A stretch of 64,000 nucleotides of DNA from Nematopogon swammerdamellus (GCA_946902875.1 OX336343.1:5259754-5323753); one strand, 5' to 3'. Shown: positions 21,757-32,884, counted from the first letter of the stretch. Numbers and translations are program-made. Notes: generated from the sequence alone by a model not told the origin.

Positions 21757-22082
21757 TATAGTGGGGCCGGTACTTTAAAAGAATAGCCCCACTGCATCTC
21801 TCCTCGTGTATGTCGTAAAAGGCGACTAAGGGATATAACTACCTTCATATATTACTAGGTGGTAGGGTTTAGCACGCCCGGGTTGGTAACACCGCACTGA
21901 ATGAAAGGTCGGTCGAAACGGCTATGTAAATAGTTTGTGTTTTCCGTCCAGTTCAGTGTAGCCGGCACGACCGAAGGGAAGCACTGACGTGGCACCAAGT
22001 TCACCAGGTGTTATGGGTTCACATCACGGATTTTGTAGGTGATGTAGCCAACCGTGTCAGTTTCCGTAAAAAAAAAAAATTT
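21757..22082 (+). mobile_element. SINE B body with repeat-C head
   Basis: The first 80 bp (GTGGGGCCGGTAC, AATAGCCCCACTGCATCTC, GGCGACTAAGGGATA) are the start of repeat C. From ATTACTAGGTGGTAGGG onward it is the SINE B core and tail, ending in poly(A). The same joint recurs at 57093 and 58998, so the chimera has multiplied as a unit. Confidence 0.85.
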
Positions 22083-22378
22083 AAGGAAAAGGTCCTTCAG
22101 CCACTACCTACATCGAGCAAGGAGCTTAGGACACTGCCCGTCGGGAGACCGCCTAAAACAGAAGTAATTGTTTTAAGGGCCCCGACGACGCCACTTCATT
22201 GCAATTTGCAGATAAATTGGGTTACCTGAAAAGCTCTTCCATCGTCTTGACTGTTTGTATTTTGTCTGTCCATTGTTAGCCCGAGATAGCCCAGGAGACA
22301 TTTTCGATGTACGCCGTGCCTGCTTCGTCTTTGCGGCGTATGATTTAATTTTGTCATTTCTTCAGTTTATTCCCTTAG

Positions 22379-22379
22379 C

Positions 22380-22413
<34 letters not shown>

Positions 22414-22420
22414 GAGACTG
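22379..22420 (+). repeat. (GA)n microsatellite
   Basis: A run of GA dinucleotides with one CAG interruption. Confidence 0.95.
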
Positions 22421-22628
22421 TGATTCCCGAAGACGTAGCAATAAATTATGTGTGTCGGCAATGTTCTAAGTCGTGAAGATAAAGCAAAAGCACAACAAAT
22501 TGATAAGATAAGATAATTGTTTTTTTGTTGTTTATTGATCATTCATATGGCAATAAAACTGCGCTCGAACTTGTCTCAATTTGTTCTATCCGGTTTATTT
22601 TTCATATAACCTTAACCTTTATTCTCAA

Positions 22629-22737
22629 ATCAAAACAAACGTGCAGTTCGCATAATAAAGTTTTATGGCTTAGTAAAGGGAATGTCCGTTCACTAAGCCA
22701 TAAAATTTTGTTGTGCGAGCTGCACGTTTGTTTTGAT
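22629..22737. repeat. 109-bp long hairpin (MITE-like)
   Basis: The arms begin ATCAAAACAAACGTGCAG at 22629 and end with its complement at 22737. Pairing continues inward through TTTTATGGCTTAGT and ACTAAGCCATAAAA to a loop at about 22673-22690. The stem is close to 45 bp with a few mismatches. It may be a MITE or a structured RNA precursor. A 213-codon minus-strand frame crosses it but is not believable. Confidence 0.8.
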
Positions 22738-22854
22738 AATAGTATAATTTCATATGATATTCCTTTACTGAAAAATTGACCAAGTCGGCTCAGCGTGTGC
22801 CAGGGCAGAACCGAAACCTTTTCCTGCCGCAGATTTTCAGCCGCAGCCGTGTAT

Positions 22855-22859
22855 GTGTG

Positions 22860-22898
<39 letters not shown>

Positions 22899-22918
22899 TT
22901 GCGTGCGTGTGTGCGTAG
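22855..22918 (+). repeat. (GTGC)n microsatellite
   Basis: Runs of GTGC/GCGT tetranucleotides. Frames with repeated Arg-Ala-Cys-Val or Thr-His-Ala-Arg come from this tract. Confidence 0.95.
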
Positions 22919-24904
22919 TAAGTACGAATTTGTTATGCTTTTTTCCATCCCTTTTCAGATTCACAAGCAGCATACCACCATTGGTATAGCCTGTAAGTAG
23001 ATATCTGGTTCCACGGACACTCCTCGCTATGTCATAAAGAAAAATAGTTTTAGTGTAGGTGTCTCCATATGTTGATGTTTTTTTTTCGTTACAGGTTATG
23101 AAAATTGTAATGCCCACACTCATTGTATAATATACTATTATCAGAAGCAAAACAAATGAATAAAGACAAGATTTCGGCATTATAAGTTCACCTAAACTTT
23201 TAGAGCCGACGACGACCGCACATTCAGGCCATAATATAATCAAACTGTCAGATTAAAACTAGTTATTTTCTAAAAAGCTCCATAAAGTAAATCATTATTG
23301 GCAGACGCGTAGAAAGCTTTTGCGGCGATATTTACTTAAGTCGATTTTGGCGACCCGAATTGACATAAACCTAGAAATAAAATTGAAATGTTTACCGCAG
23401 GAAACGCTTCTTGAAATGTGGGCGAAATATGAAAGCTTGCATTAGCTGAGATAACATTTGTGCCCTTTCCAACTTGAGACCTTTAGTTTGCCGTTTTAGC
23501 TTCTCCCTCCCTCCACCTATAATAAACCGCGCCTCGCATATAATAAAACATTCGCTACGTACCTCACGCACTCATAAAACTTACAGCAAGACCAAAGTGT
23601 CTCCCCGCGCCATTAGCCACCATAAGTGGAGCCATTTCGCCATTACATTGTACACCCGGCCCCAGAGGTGCACAGGAGTTGCGCGCCTAAATTTCGACCA
23701 ACATTGTAGGAACAAGGGTTTGACACCTGAAAGACTTCCTGGCTCCTTTGGCTCCTTTCGTGAACAAATGGAAGTGCTATCAGACAGTTTTTCTTTACGT
23801 TTTGTTTATAGACGTGCGGAAATAACAGCCTTATGGCTACAAAATCCAGACGTCTATACCTGCACTCTTGCGAGTACAGTGATCATGTATGCCAGATCGA
23901 GGCCCCATAGCTGTACCGTTCTTCCGAAAAAATCCCATGGGAAACACAGGCTGTGACCTTTCCCCAGCTGACCCGAGCCACCACCCGTCCACCCGAAGGA
24001 ATCCCCGACCAAAGTCGAGAGCCGGGGGTGAAGTCTTCACTGCCACTGGGGTCCGCACCCTATCAAACCACAACCTGTGCCCAGGGCCTCAGCACTTTGT
24101 TCTAGCCGAAGCTTTGGTTTTCACCAGCTATGTATATGCGTGCAAGTGCATATGACCACCACCTAATGTGTACCGGGGATCCACCGGTCTTGAAGAACTT
24201 ATAGCGTCTTTGACTCGTGAGAAATCCAACCCACATCCACATATAAGTGTGTGTTGCACCGACATACCGATCTACATTATTCGCATGTCTACCAATTATC
24301 CACATTGGTTACGGAGCTCTAAGTGGCTTATTCCCGTATTAAGTACTTCGATCCTTTGAAAGAAGCGCCAGGGAATCAACGCTAAACCACAACCCCTGCG
24401 AGACCAACTCCAGTGTTCCGTGCAGAAGCACGAAGCATTCTGGGGCTTTTAACGGAACCCCGCAGTACTCAACCCAGCGTTTAGGGTAGTATCTCATTTT
24501 GACTCACCGACCTGAGTGGAGTCAGCAGCGTGAGCTAAGCGGGGGCCTAAACCCCCAACTTAGTACTCATGTTAGACTTGCAACGTTTAAAGAGTAATCG
24601 TCGAGAACAAGTTCTCTAACCACACATTATTTCTAACAGTGACGCCCGTTGCACCGCCCAGTTGCGGGATAGGGTAGCCATCTGCTAGTTTTAAGGGTAG
24701 CCGCCGTGTGGTCTGCATAGGGAAGCGTCACGGATACTAGTACCCAACTCCGACACCTTGGACGACTGAACGCCCCTGCGATCCCGCACAAGGGTCGCTA
24801 ATACGGGGTCGGCTCGAAACGAAACATAACAAAAACGACATGCACCGCCTCAATATTAGGTTAGGGTTAATATAAAGAAGATGCGTCGCTACGCCGCGCC
24901 GGTC
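22919..24904. other. Unassigned stretch, GC-richer from 23500
   Basis: No gene was recognised. 23900-24850 is evenly mixed in composition and carries words such as AACCACAACC and GGGGGTGAAGTCTTCACTGCC. It could be non-coding LINE sequence on the minus strand, but no reverse-transcriptase motif is present. CCTGAAAGACTTCCTGGCTCC at 23725-23745 has an inverted copy at 25705-25730. Confidence 0.35.
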
Positions 24905-25626
24905 TGGTAATTTTTTGACGTGATGACGTCACGTCTTATAAATTGATGAACACAGGCTGCACACACGAAAAAGTGTCACGTTCCATCTGAGCCTGTGTGT
25001 GCAAGCGAGAGCGCGTAACAAGCGATAGAGAGGCACAATCGGCCCAAGCGTCGGCTAGTACCAGGACAGCACAAATTAAAAGGAGGTTACTCGTACCATA
25101 ATATATTACGCGCAACTGGCCGGTCGGAAAAGATTTCAAATTTATAATATTCATGAAACTTCTAAAGTACCAGGGAATCACAATTGAAAGGAGTTTGAAT
25201 TGAACTCGTACCATCCTTCCTTACCTATAATAAAATCCAACGTCTGCTTTCTGTATGTCTGAGTGTCTGTCTGTCCGCTTATAACTCGAGAACCACTGAA
25301 CCGATTTTAATAAAACAAAATTCTACGGATAGCTTGATTCTTCCTATCAACTATAGGCTACTTACTATAACGCTAAATAGCTTATGAGGTTAGCAGTGAA
25401 GTGAAATATGAGAGCGGGCGGAGCCGTGGGCACAGCTTGTAATATATTAAAGCGCAAATAGCGGGAAAGAACTTTTTACTAATCTGTTCCTTTTTTGAAA
25501 ATGTAACGTTTTTAATGTCATCAAAACCAGCCAGATACACTTTAGAACCGTTCCCAGTAGTCTTACCACTTTATGACGTCATCACGTAAAACTATCGTCC
25601 GTAAACCGACTTTACAGACAACCAAT
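24905..25626 (-). mobile_element. MITE D copy 1, split by a Helitron
   Basis: The left part (about 24911-25080) is the inverted copy of 28405-28553. The right part (about 25568-25626) is the inverted copy of 28221-28275. Both ends carry subterminal inverted GTGATGACGTCA motifs, which include the palindrome TGACGTCA. A Helitron lies inside at 25214-25439. The copy has no coding capacity, and the superfamily is not assigned because a target duplication was not established. Confidence 0.7.
25214..25439 (+). mobile_element. Small non-autonomous Helitron, copy 2
   Basis: Starts TCCTTCCTTACC after an A and ends CAGCTTG before a T. The final CTTG departs from the expected CTAG by one base. It is about 95% alike to 19859-20092 by eye, lacking one GTCTGAGT-like repeat. 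It lies within MITE D copy 1. Confidence 0.85.
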
Positions 25627-27775
25627 TTTTTTTAAACCACCAAAACATCACTCATACCACACTTTCCTTCGAGCCGAAGTCTGCCGAAAGAAGCTAAAGG
25701 ATCCAGGAAGGAGCCAGGAAGTCTTTCAGGTGGCGCACCGGTAGGAACAATACCTGGGTACAAAATTGTCAAGTGATTTTTCTCTAAACATTTCGCCTTT
25801 CTTTTCTTTTTTTTTTCTTTTTCATCTACCTCGCGATATGCTCGCGATACCGAAGCAATAATATCGATAAGAAAATAATTTTCGAAGACTTCTCTTTGGG
25901 TCTCACGAACTGGAAACATTTCATCGACCTTGAAGATGTTACAAGATCAATATGGAAGCTCTGGTGAATCACCTTACCTTGAAAATTTTCAGGTGACTCT
26001 GTAGGTATAAAATGTGTATTAGGCCTTGTAATAATTTTCCCAAAGAGGCGCGGAGGCACTCAGCGACCTTCTTCGGAGGCTCCGACTTACCGCACTCACT
26101 CGTAATGCGATTAAAGACTACGGCGATGAACTGACGGCGGCGCGGCGGTGGTGGTGTCGCTGAAGAGATCGCCGTCGTGTCGTCGCAATTATGTATAATT
26201 CCATAATATTTTGGAGCCGCGAGAAAGTGAATCCCCTTCACTCGAGATCGGATAAGCCGCTAAGCCAACGCTATGTTGAATCGGTAGCGATTATAGCTTT
26301 CTTCATCTCGAGAGGTGACGGATTAAAACGGATGATTTTATTCTGTCCGGCACTGTCCAATGTTGTACGGTTTGTATATGACGAAACCGAGCTTGAGAGG
26401 ATCTACCAAGAAATAAATGGCATTTAATCCAGTGTCTACTCTTAGCTCTCTGGAAGAGGACGCTAACATCGAATCTCCGAGCGGGGAAGAAGCCCCCAGG
26501 AAGAGACATCCGGTTAACATCCGAATGATCGGCGCTAATAGTAGATTATGTGGCGGGAAACCCCTTGGGACCAGTGTTGTTGTTGACCTTGAGCTGGTAG
26601 AAATTATATATATAGGGGCGTAGGTCCAAGCAGACTAGTAATTTAAATTGTTTGTTGTCACCCAAACCGTGGACGCTCTCCAGACTCGACGCTGCGCTGG
26701 CAGTATGTCTCAAAGTTACAGAGAGAGAAATTGCCAAGGCAGCTAACGTGGACTACAACATAGTGACTCAAGTTCAATTGGAAACAGAAAACGGAAATCA
26801 AAGTTCCCATAGTAACTATGCCGCTGATTGCACTTGAATGTTTTAATGCACACGATGATAAGCAGGAGCTTAGAGGCCGGTGGCGCGGCACTATGGCTAC
26901 GACACGAGATAAGGCTAATCCGTTTGGTGAAATTTCGCATGTGTCGAGTGCTGGGAGCAGGTTATCATTTAATGAAGCCAGTAATGAAACAGATGATGGA
27001 TGTGCCTTCACGTCGCGTCAAGCGGCGCTCGATTAGAGAAGCTCGGAACGCTGAGTTTCGCATTTACCTTATTGTGTAGTACCTATTGGTGTGCCTTCTG
27101 AACACATCGCTGGCTAAAAGTGGCGACTAGTCCTGCCTCGGATGAAAGTCAAAAATAATTTTCCGTTTAGGTACTTACTTAAAGGAGTCTGAGGACCGCT
27201 ATGTAAATAAAATATAAAAAATCCCTTAACTATAAAAACTCCCGACTCCTATAAGTAGGTAAACGGAGATTATTTTTGATTTTTTTTAACGATCGGAGGT
27301 TTTTAAATTTGTAATTTAAGTTTTTGTTTTTATTTTTATTTTTGTTAAATAATAAAGGCGGATGTTAACCGTCTACCAAATCTCGATGAAACGATTTTCA
27401 CCAAAAAGTACTATAAAATGACCGAATCTGGGAAAAAGTTTCAAAGCTTTTCATCTTCAAATATGGACCTCTTCTCAAAAGTCAAGAAGATACTCGTACA
27501 GTAGTAGGAAGTGAATCGTTCTAGATGTGAAATATAAGTTTTGAGGTGACTTTTCCAGATGAACCTAAGCCAAACGAAAACAGGAAACGTGAAACATACC
27601 AAAGACATAAAAATTCTCTCTGAAGGATAACACACGTTTTTAATGCTTCAATGTAAATATTGAAGTAACCGTAAATATGTGTCTGTTATTGATATTTCTC
27701 GAAAGCAATAAATACTATACAATTAAACATATTCCATTAAACATGTTTCAGTGTTCGCTGAATCAGATTTTTTTT
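25627..27775. other. Unassigned stretch with short open frames
   Basis: Several frames of 60-117 codons lie at 25969-27079. Examples are a plus frame ending FVYDETELERIYQEINGI at 26427 and a plus frame from 26417 starting MAFNPVSTLSSLEEDA. They overlap in different frames and match no family that can be named. They could be exons or decayed transposon coding. Composition is balanced and less AT-rich than the flanks, so some coding past is possible. Confidence 0.3.
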
Positions 27776-28152
27776 TTTAATGGAAACGGACACTGTTGGC
27801 TTCATCACGTACAACAACCGTGATGTCAGCTCACAACACCGAGTGAACTATAGGTGCCATGTCAGTGCTTCCCTTCATTTCATGTCGGCTATACTGAACT
27901 GGACGGAAAACACGAACTATTTACATAGCCTTTTCGACCGACGTTTCATTCAGTGCTGTCACACCAACCCGGGCGGGATTAACCCTACCACCTAGTAAAA
28001 GGTAAGAAGGGAAGGGACTTACAGTTTTACGTGGAATCCGAACCACGGTCAACCTCCAACGGTCGAGCGGTCACCCATCCAAGTACTGACCGCGCTCAGC
28101 GTTGCTTAACAACAGTCGACCGACCGCACCACTGAGCTACCGAGCCTGACAA
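27776..28152 (-). mobile_element. SINE B copy (tRNA/5S-headed), complete
   Basis: On the minus strand: TCAGGCTCGGTAGCTCAGTGG, then AAGCAACGCTGAGCGCGGTC and GGATGGGTGACCGC from the 5S-like part, B box GGTTCGGATTCC, core, and tail to a poly(A) run (27768-27780 on the plus strand as T). It closely matches 54190-54592. Confidence 0.9.
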
Positions 28153-28217
28153 ATCATGCCTCGACTCGATGGCGATACGTGCGGGTGCCACTCTAAAGTA
28201 AAATATCAAATAATAAA

Positions 28218-28553
28218 ATTGGTTGTCTGTAAAGTCGGTTCACGGACGATAGTTTTACGTGATGACGTGGAATAATCGTAGTACATAGAGCAAAGATCAG
28301 TTATTCTATTTCCAGTAGAAAGATTAATCATCTTGTGACTGGCCATCAATAAACTTCTGTTGTCTGATCTTGACAGTTTTACTTCTTAAGACGTTTCCAT
28401 GGTAACTTTGACTATACCGATTGTGCCTCTCTATCGCTTGTTACGCGCTCTCGCTTGCACACACAGGCTCAGATGGAACGTGACACTTTTTCGTGTGTGC
28501 AGCCGGTATTCATCAATTTATAAGACGTGACGTCATCACGTCAAAAACCGACC
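28218..28553 (+). mobile_element. MITE D copy 2
   Basis: Starts about GGTTGTCTGTAAAGTCGG and ends about CACGTCAAAAACCGACC, with subterminal ACGTGATGACGT and ACGTCATCACGT in inverse orientation. It is uninterrupted and shows what copy 1 looked like before Helitron insertion. Confidence 0.65.
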
Positions 28554-28555
28554 AT

Positions 28556-28620
28556 TTATGTGGTGGTACGGAAACCTCGGTGAGCGAGTCCGACTCGCAC
28601 TTGGCCGTTTCTTTCATAGG
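28556..28620 (+). repeat. Dispersed 'GGTTCCGTA' repeat, 3' end
   Basis: GGTACGGAAACCTCGGTGAGC with CGAGTCCGACTCGCACTTGG matches the inverse of 57940-57985, the end of the full-length copy. Confidence 0.6.
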
Positions 28621-28920
28621 ATTCGTATTTTTCGAGATAGGTAATCGAGGTTTTATACGTTAGAAAAGGGATCGCTAAAACTATGCCTAACATCGGAAAC
28701 TGGCAATGAAATGACATGAAATGGCGTTCATATACAAACATAAGTGTCCTAGAAAAAACAATACGGAGCTTTTTTTGAAGTTTCTTCAACGAAGAATACC
28801 GTCATGGTAATCAAATCCGAACTTGGACACACTGCGTATTCACTTAATGTAAATTCTACTTCCAGTGCAGTAGGTAAGTTGGTGTTTATTTTTCGAAATG
28901 TTCGAAATTTTATAATTTAG

Positions 28921-30051
28921 CCCCTTAATGCATGAATTTAGAAGGAGGTGGAAAAATAATATTTTTTAAAGTGAACACTTATTTTATTTGGTTAAGTAAT
29001 TAGTCCAAATTAGAAAAAAAAATTACCATTATTATTTTAGAAATGTTTATACTAAGCCATTTATGGCTTCGTATGCATTCAAGTAAAACTATACAAATCC
29101 ATATATGACTTCGTATGCATTTAAGTAAAACTACAATCATGTTTTGTGGAAATCTTTGAAGTAGTTTCGTTTATCATTGCAGCATAAATGAGCTTGACAT
29201 TTTTCACACTAGGTGAAAGAACAGAATTTTGAGCTGTTCTGGCATATTTCTCGAAATGTTTTCATCCATTTAGGGAAATGATACACTTTATCAGCAGAAC
29301 GCACAGTGTCCAAAGGTAGGTAGGTCTTGATGCCTGGCCGGAGTTTTTCGTGAGTTTTTGTTGGATATCGGTGAATCGGGCAAGCTGGATACATACAGTG
29401 TCAACTCGGCTTGTAGGAGTATTGACTCGGCTTGAGGTCGGTGTTTTTTTTTGGCCAAAGCCAACACCTTTCCTGCCTTACGAATATGCTCGGAAACTGC
29501 GATTTTGAAATCAATCAGCGTCATGTCTCTCGTCACTTAAGAAACCATAACCAGGAATAGAGTTGACATGCTTGGAAGCACCATAGAGGCTGGAAGGATC
29601 CATTCTTGTAAAGAACAGAAAGCAACCTTGAATGCATACGAATCCATATTTGGCCGATATCTTTTTGACGGGATTGCATACGAAGCCAAATATGGCAATT
29701 TCAAAATAAAGCCCAAAATCCAAAGAAAACAAGAAACCCCACAAAATCACACTAATCTCACAATCTTGAATATGTTAAGAATATATTTTGAAATTATATG
29801 TTTTTTTACTTACCGTTTTATATGTTTTTTCCACTGATAAAAGTAGCACTTCAACGTTCGGGCTCGCTGCATGTAACCTCAAATAGATTAACAGATTGCA
29901 CTTACCAGAGACAAAAAAAAAATAGTTTCCGTTACACGAAGAAATGTACAATTAGTTTTCAAAGTTGGTTTTTAAAAAAAATAATCTTTTAACATACTTT
30001 AAAAAAAATGAAACTTTTGCAGCCAAATATGACTTTGTATGCGGTAAGGGG
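28921..30051 (-). mobile_element. Degenerate piggyBac-like element
   Basis: Terminal inverted repeats are CCCCTTAATGCAT at 28921 and its near-complement ATGCGGTAAGGGG ending at 30051 (11 of 13 matching). Flanks are TTAG and TTAA, consistent with the TTAA target of piggyBac elements. The tandem repeat is collinear once it is removed. Subterminal strings such as ATGGCTTCGTATGCATT recur in inverted form near 29630-29690. The minus strand encodes remnants of the transposase C-terminus. Confidence 0.8.
29137..29540 (-). pseudogene. piggyBac-like transposase, C-terminal remnant
   Basis: Two minus-strand frames hold pieces of the end of a piggyBac-type (DDE_Tnp_1_7) transposase. One frame gives MTLIDFKIAVSEHIRKAGK at about 29455-29525. 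The other, 29394 down to 29137, gives DTVRSADKVYHFPKW, then an in-frame stop at 29209-29211, then CEKCQAHLCCNDKRNYFK. The last piece is the family's cysteine-rich C-terminal end (C-x2-C-x4-LC). A frameshift around 29400-29440 and the stop make it non-functional. The catalytic aspartate core upstream was not recognised. Confidence 0.75.
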
Positions 30052-30754
30052 TTAAGAAAGGGGTCGCCAAATCTATGTCCGACATCGGAAACTGACAATG
30101 AAATTTCATGAAATGGTGATTATATCCAAACATAAGAGTCCTAGAAAAAACAGTACGGAGCTTTTTTGGAAGTTTCTTCAACGAAGAATACCGTGATGGT
30201 AACCAAATCCGAACTTGGACACACTGCGTATTCACTTTAATATAAATTCTACATCCAGTGCAGTAGATAAGTTGGTATTAATTTTTCGAGATAGGTAATC
30301 GAAGTTTTATACTTTATGAAAGTGATTCCACAATCTATGTCCAATATCGGAAACTGACAATGAAATGACATGAAATGGCGATTATATCCAAACATAAGAG
30401 TCCGAGAAAAAACAGTACGGAGCTTTTTTGGAAGTTTCTTCAACGAAGAATACCGTGATGGTAACCAAATCCGAACTTGGACACACTGCGTATTCACTTT
30501 AATGTAAATTCTACTTCCAGTGCAGTAGGTAAGTTGGTATTAATTTTTCGAGATAGGTAATCGAAGTTTTATACTTTATGAAAGTGATTCCACAATCTAT
30601 GTCCAATATCGGAAACTGACAATGAAATGACATGAAATGGCGTGTATATACAAACATAAGAGTCTTAGAAAAAACAATACGGAGCTTTTTTTGAAGCTTC
30701 TTCAACGAAGAATACCCTGATGGTAAGCAAATCCGAACTTGGACACACTGCGTA

Positions 30755-31147
30755 TGGCAAAACAAAAATTCGAGTCGGCGGCACTGAGCAATCGAGCGCA
30801 GTGCGCGTGTTTATATGGTTAAATTTGTAGTTTTTGTTTGTTTAAAAATTATTAGGATTTGTTTTTTTTTTTTTTAAAATGCTGCCTTAGTGTCTAGAAA
30901 ATTAAAATCCCTATACAATGACGTAAATTTTATTCCAAAATAATTATTCAGTATGGAGCTAGCTCGACATAAGAAATTAAAATAGAGTCACATTCAGAAA
31001 TTTGTTTCACCATGAAAAAATACTGTAAATTTAAAAAGTCTGCTTCAGTGTGTACTTATTATTATCTAGTTTAAAAAAAAAATCGTATTATGTAACTACA
31101 TAGATTAAATTTTCGTTTGAAGTTTAACAATTTTCGTTGTTTTGCCA
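30755..31147. mobile_element. Tc1/mariner-type MITE
   Basis: Ends are TGGCAAAACAAAAATT at 30755 and AATTTTCGTTGTTTTGCCA ending at 31147. TA flanks both ends (30753-30754 and 31148-31149), as expected for Tc1/mariner. It breaks a unit of the tandem array after CACACTGCG. It is 393 bp with no coding capacity. Confidence 0.8.
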
Positions 31148-31205
31148 TATGAATCCTCTTAAATGTAAATTCTACTTCCAGTGCAGTAGGCACTAGTTGG
31201 TATTT

Positions 31206-32095
31206 AAAAGTAAGTAAGGCACGTGGCAGTGGGCGGCGCTCGTGCAAGTCCTCCGCGTGACTTGAGGACGGACCACGCACGCCTCAAGCACGCCGCACAA
31301 CTTCTAACTCGCGTCGGCATAAGCTCCGGAATACAAGTGCATATAAAATACTCATCTAAGTCTGAACACTGAGCGTCAAGATAGCTCCGAAGAACAGTAA
31401 CGGATGTTTTTTTACCCGCAGTAACAATCGTTTGTGAAGTTCAAACAATTCTCACTATTGATAAAATGTGTTGTCGTATGTAGCACCTTTCATCTAATGG
31501 TGACGCAGCCTCCGCATTTGCATCGGAAGCTGGAATGGAGATCTAAAAATAGAAATTAGAGTCAAAATCAAGAACACACGTTCGGAACGCCCACATCTGT
31601 GTCCGTTCACGTGTGGTGGGCACATAATATAATATAATTTATTATAATATAATATATTATAATATAATATAATTTCTTATTAAAAAAAATAACCCTGTCA
31701 TGAAGTTGCTGCCTCAGCTGTCATAAATATTGCAATATACAGTCTTTGGATGATGAGTAATGGAGTAATTAATTAGAGATGGTAGATATGCGTTTAGCTG
31801 GTGGCAAACATTTTTCTAAAGTAGACTAAGCTTACACGTTGAAAACATATCCAGTGAAGTTTCTTCTCAGTTCTTCTTTGTTGTGATAATCGAACTGGCG
31901 GAATGTTACAATATAAATATGGCAAACTATCTGAGCGTAGCGTAATTAATTACTGCCAAGAGATGATAAATAAACAATAAACAACAATTCTCACTGGAAT
32001 AGACGAATTTCAGATCAAGTTAGTGTCTAGAAACGGCTGCGTCTTTAGATATACTTACCCATCGATGTTACTTACCAACATATTTTTATGTGGAA
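31206..32095. other. Unassigned stretch with AT palindromic repeat
   Basis: 31623-31680 is a self-complementary run of TATAATATAAT units. Elsewhere nothing was recognised. GTGAAGTTTCTTCTCAGTTCTTCTTTG near 31855 has a related string near 54020. Confidence 0.5.
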
Positions 32096-32099
32096 TTTT

Positions 32100-32282
32100 T
32101 TAAATGTAAACCAAAATGGGTGGTTGTGCCGAGGGACCAATGGTGCAGTCGACAGCGCCTTAAACACCTCTCCTCGCGAAACCACGCTCCGAGAGGCGCC
32201 ATGCCAGCAGATTTTCGGACTATTGCTCGGTTTGAAGACACCGGGAAACACACTCGCCGGAAGACAGTTCCACACCCTAACC
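32100..32282 (-). pseudogene. Jockey/CR1-like LINE reverse transcriptase tail, fragment
   Basis: Minus-strand translation gives VRVWNCLPASVFPGVF followed by decayed sequence and GAMPADF-like antisense context. RVWNCLPASVFP is the C-terminal signature seen also at 34475-34795. It is internally deleted relative to that copy. Confidence 0.7.
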
Positions 32283-32285
32283 TGC

Positions 32286-32436
32286 CGACTTTTACCGACT
32301 ACACCAGTGATGTCAGCTAATAACACCTATTGGTGAACTATTTGAGTGCTTACATTTGGTCGTACCGGCTACACTGAGCTGGACGGAAAGCAAGAACTAT
32401 ATTTACACAGCTGCTTCGACCGACTTTTCATTCACA
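32286..32436 (-). mobile_element. SINE B tail fragment
   Basis: Plus-strand words GTGATGTCAGC, GGCTACACTGAGCTGGACGG and CTTCGACCGACTTTTCATTC are complementary to the SINE B tail. Core and head are missing. Confidence 0.7.
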
Positions 32437-32504
32437 TCTCATTGATGGTCGAAAAATAAATTACTACGCGTGAATACTAATAAAGTATACTATGTTTTGA
32501 AACG

Positions 32505-32595
32505 TGTTGGTCGGTGTTGTGATGTAATTGACCAAAATCTTTGCAGCAGCTCAACACCGATTACTCTGATTACTCTGATTACAGCATGAGCTTTT
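32505..32595 (+). mobile_element. Repeat C fragment
   Basis: GTTGGTCGGTGTTGTGATG followed by CAACACCGATTACTCTG matches 20395-20450 and the inverse of 54770-54825. Confidence 0.65.
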
Positions 32596-32596
32596 T

Positions 32597-32884
32597 TTTT
32601 ACCTACAAAATCCGTGATGTCAGCCCATAACACCGGATGAACTAGGTGCCATGTCAGTGCTTCCCTTCGGTCGTGCCGGCTACACTGAACTGGACGGAAA
32701 ACACAAACTATTTACATAGCCGTTTCGACCGACGTTTCATTCAGTGCGGTGGACCCTACCACCTAGTAAGGTAGAAGGGAAGGGACCTACAGTTTTACGT
32801 GGAATCCGAACCACGGTCAGTCTCCAAAGGTCGAGCGGTCACTACGACAGTCGACTGTGTGCACCACTGAGTTATCGAGGCGAG
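32597..32884 (-). mobile_element. SINE B copy lacking the 5S-like segment
   Basis: The minus-strand head (GATAACTCAGTGG), B box GGTTCGGATTCC, core and tail are present. The GCAACGCTGAGCGCGGTC...GGATGGG block is deleted, leaving the flanking GTGACCGC. The CCCGCCCGGGTTGG part of the body is also deleted. Confidence 0.8.

Larger units (their letters stand above)
28622..31205 (+). repeat. Tandem array of roughly 240-265-bp units, interrupted twice
   Basis: Units contain GGAAACTGACAATGAAATGACATGAAATGG, TTTCTTCAACGAAGAATACC, TCCGAACTTGGACACACTGCGTATTCACTT and CTACTTCCAGTGCAGTAGG. They occur at about 28660-28890, 30055-30265, 30330-30530, 30590-30755 and a remnant at 31155-31205. A piggyBac-like element (28921-30051) and a mariner-like MITE (30755-31147) interrupt it. 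Minus-strand frames of 77-84 codons recur with the unit and show no known domain. Confidence 0.9.

Noticed and set aside
22602..23243. 213-codon minus-strand open frame, the longest in the window
   Set aside because: It runs through the 109-bp hairpin and the GTGC microsatellite (Thr-Arg-Thr-His repeats) and has no domain; it is a chance frame.
26191..27079. Host gene exons
   Set aside because: Several frames of 60-117 codons overlap, without consistent splice sites or a recognised domain; left as unassigned.
28556..30765. Gene family encoded by minus-strand frames of 77-84 codons
   Set aside because: Frames recur because the DNA is a tandem repeat; sequence is not domain-like and differs by frameshifts between units.
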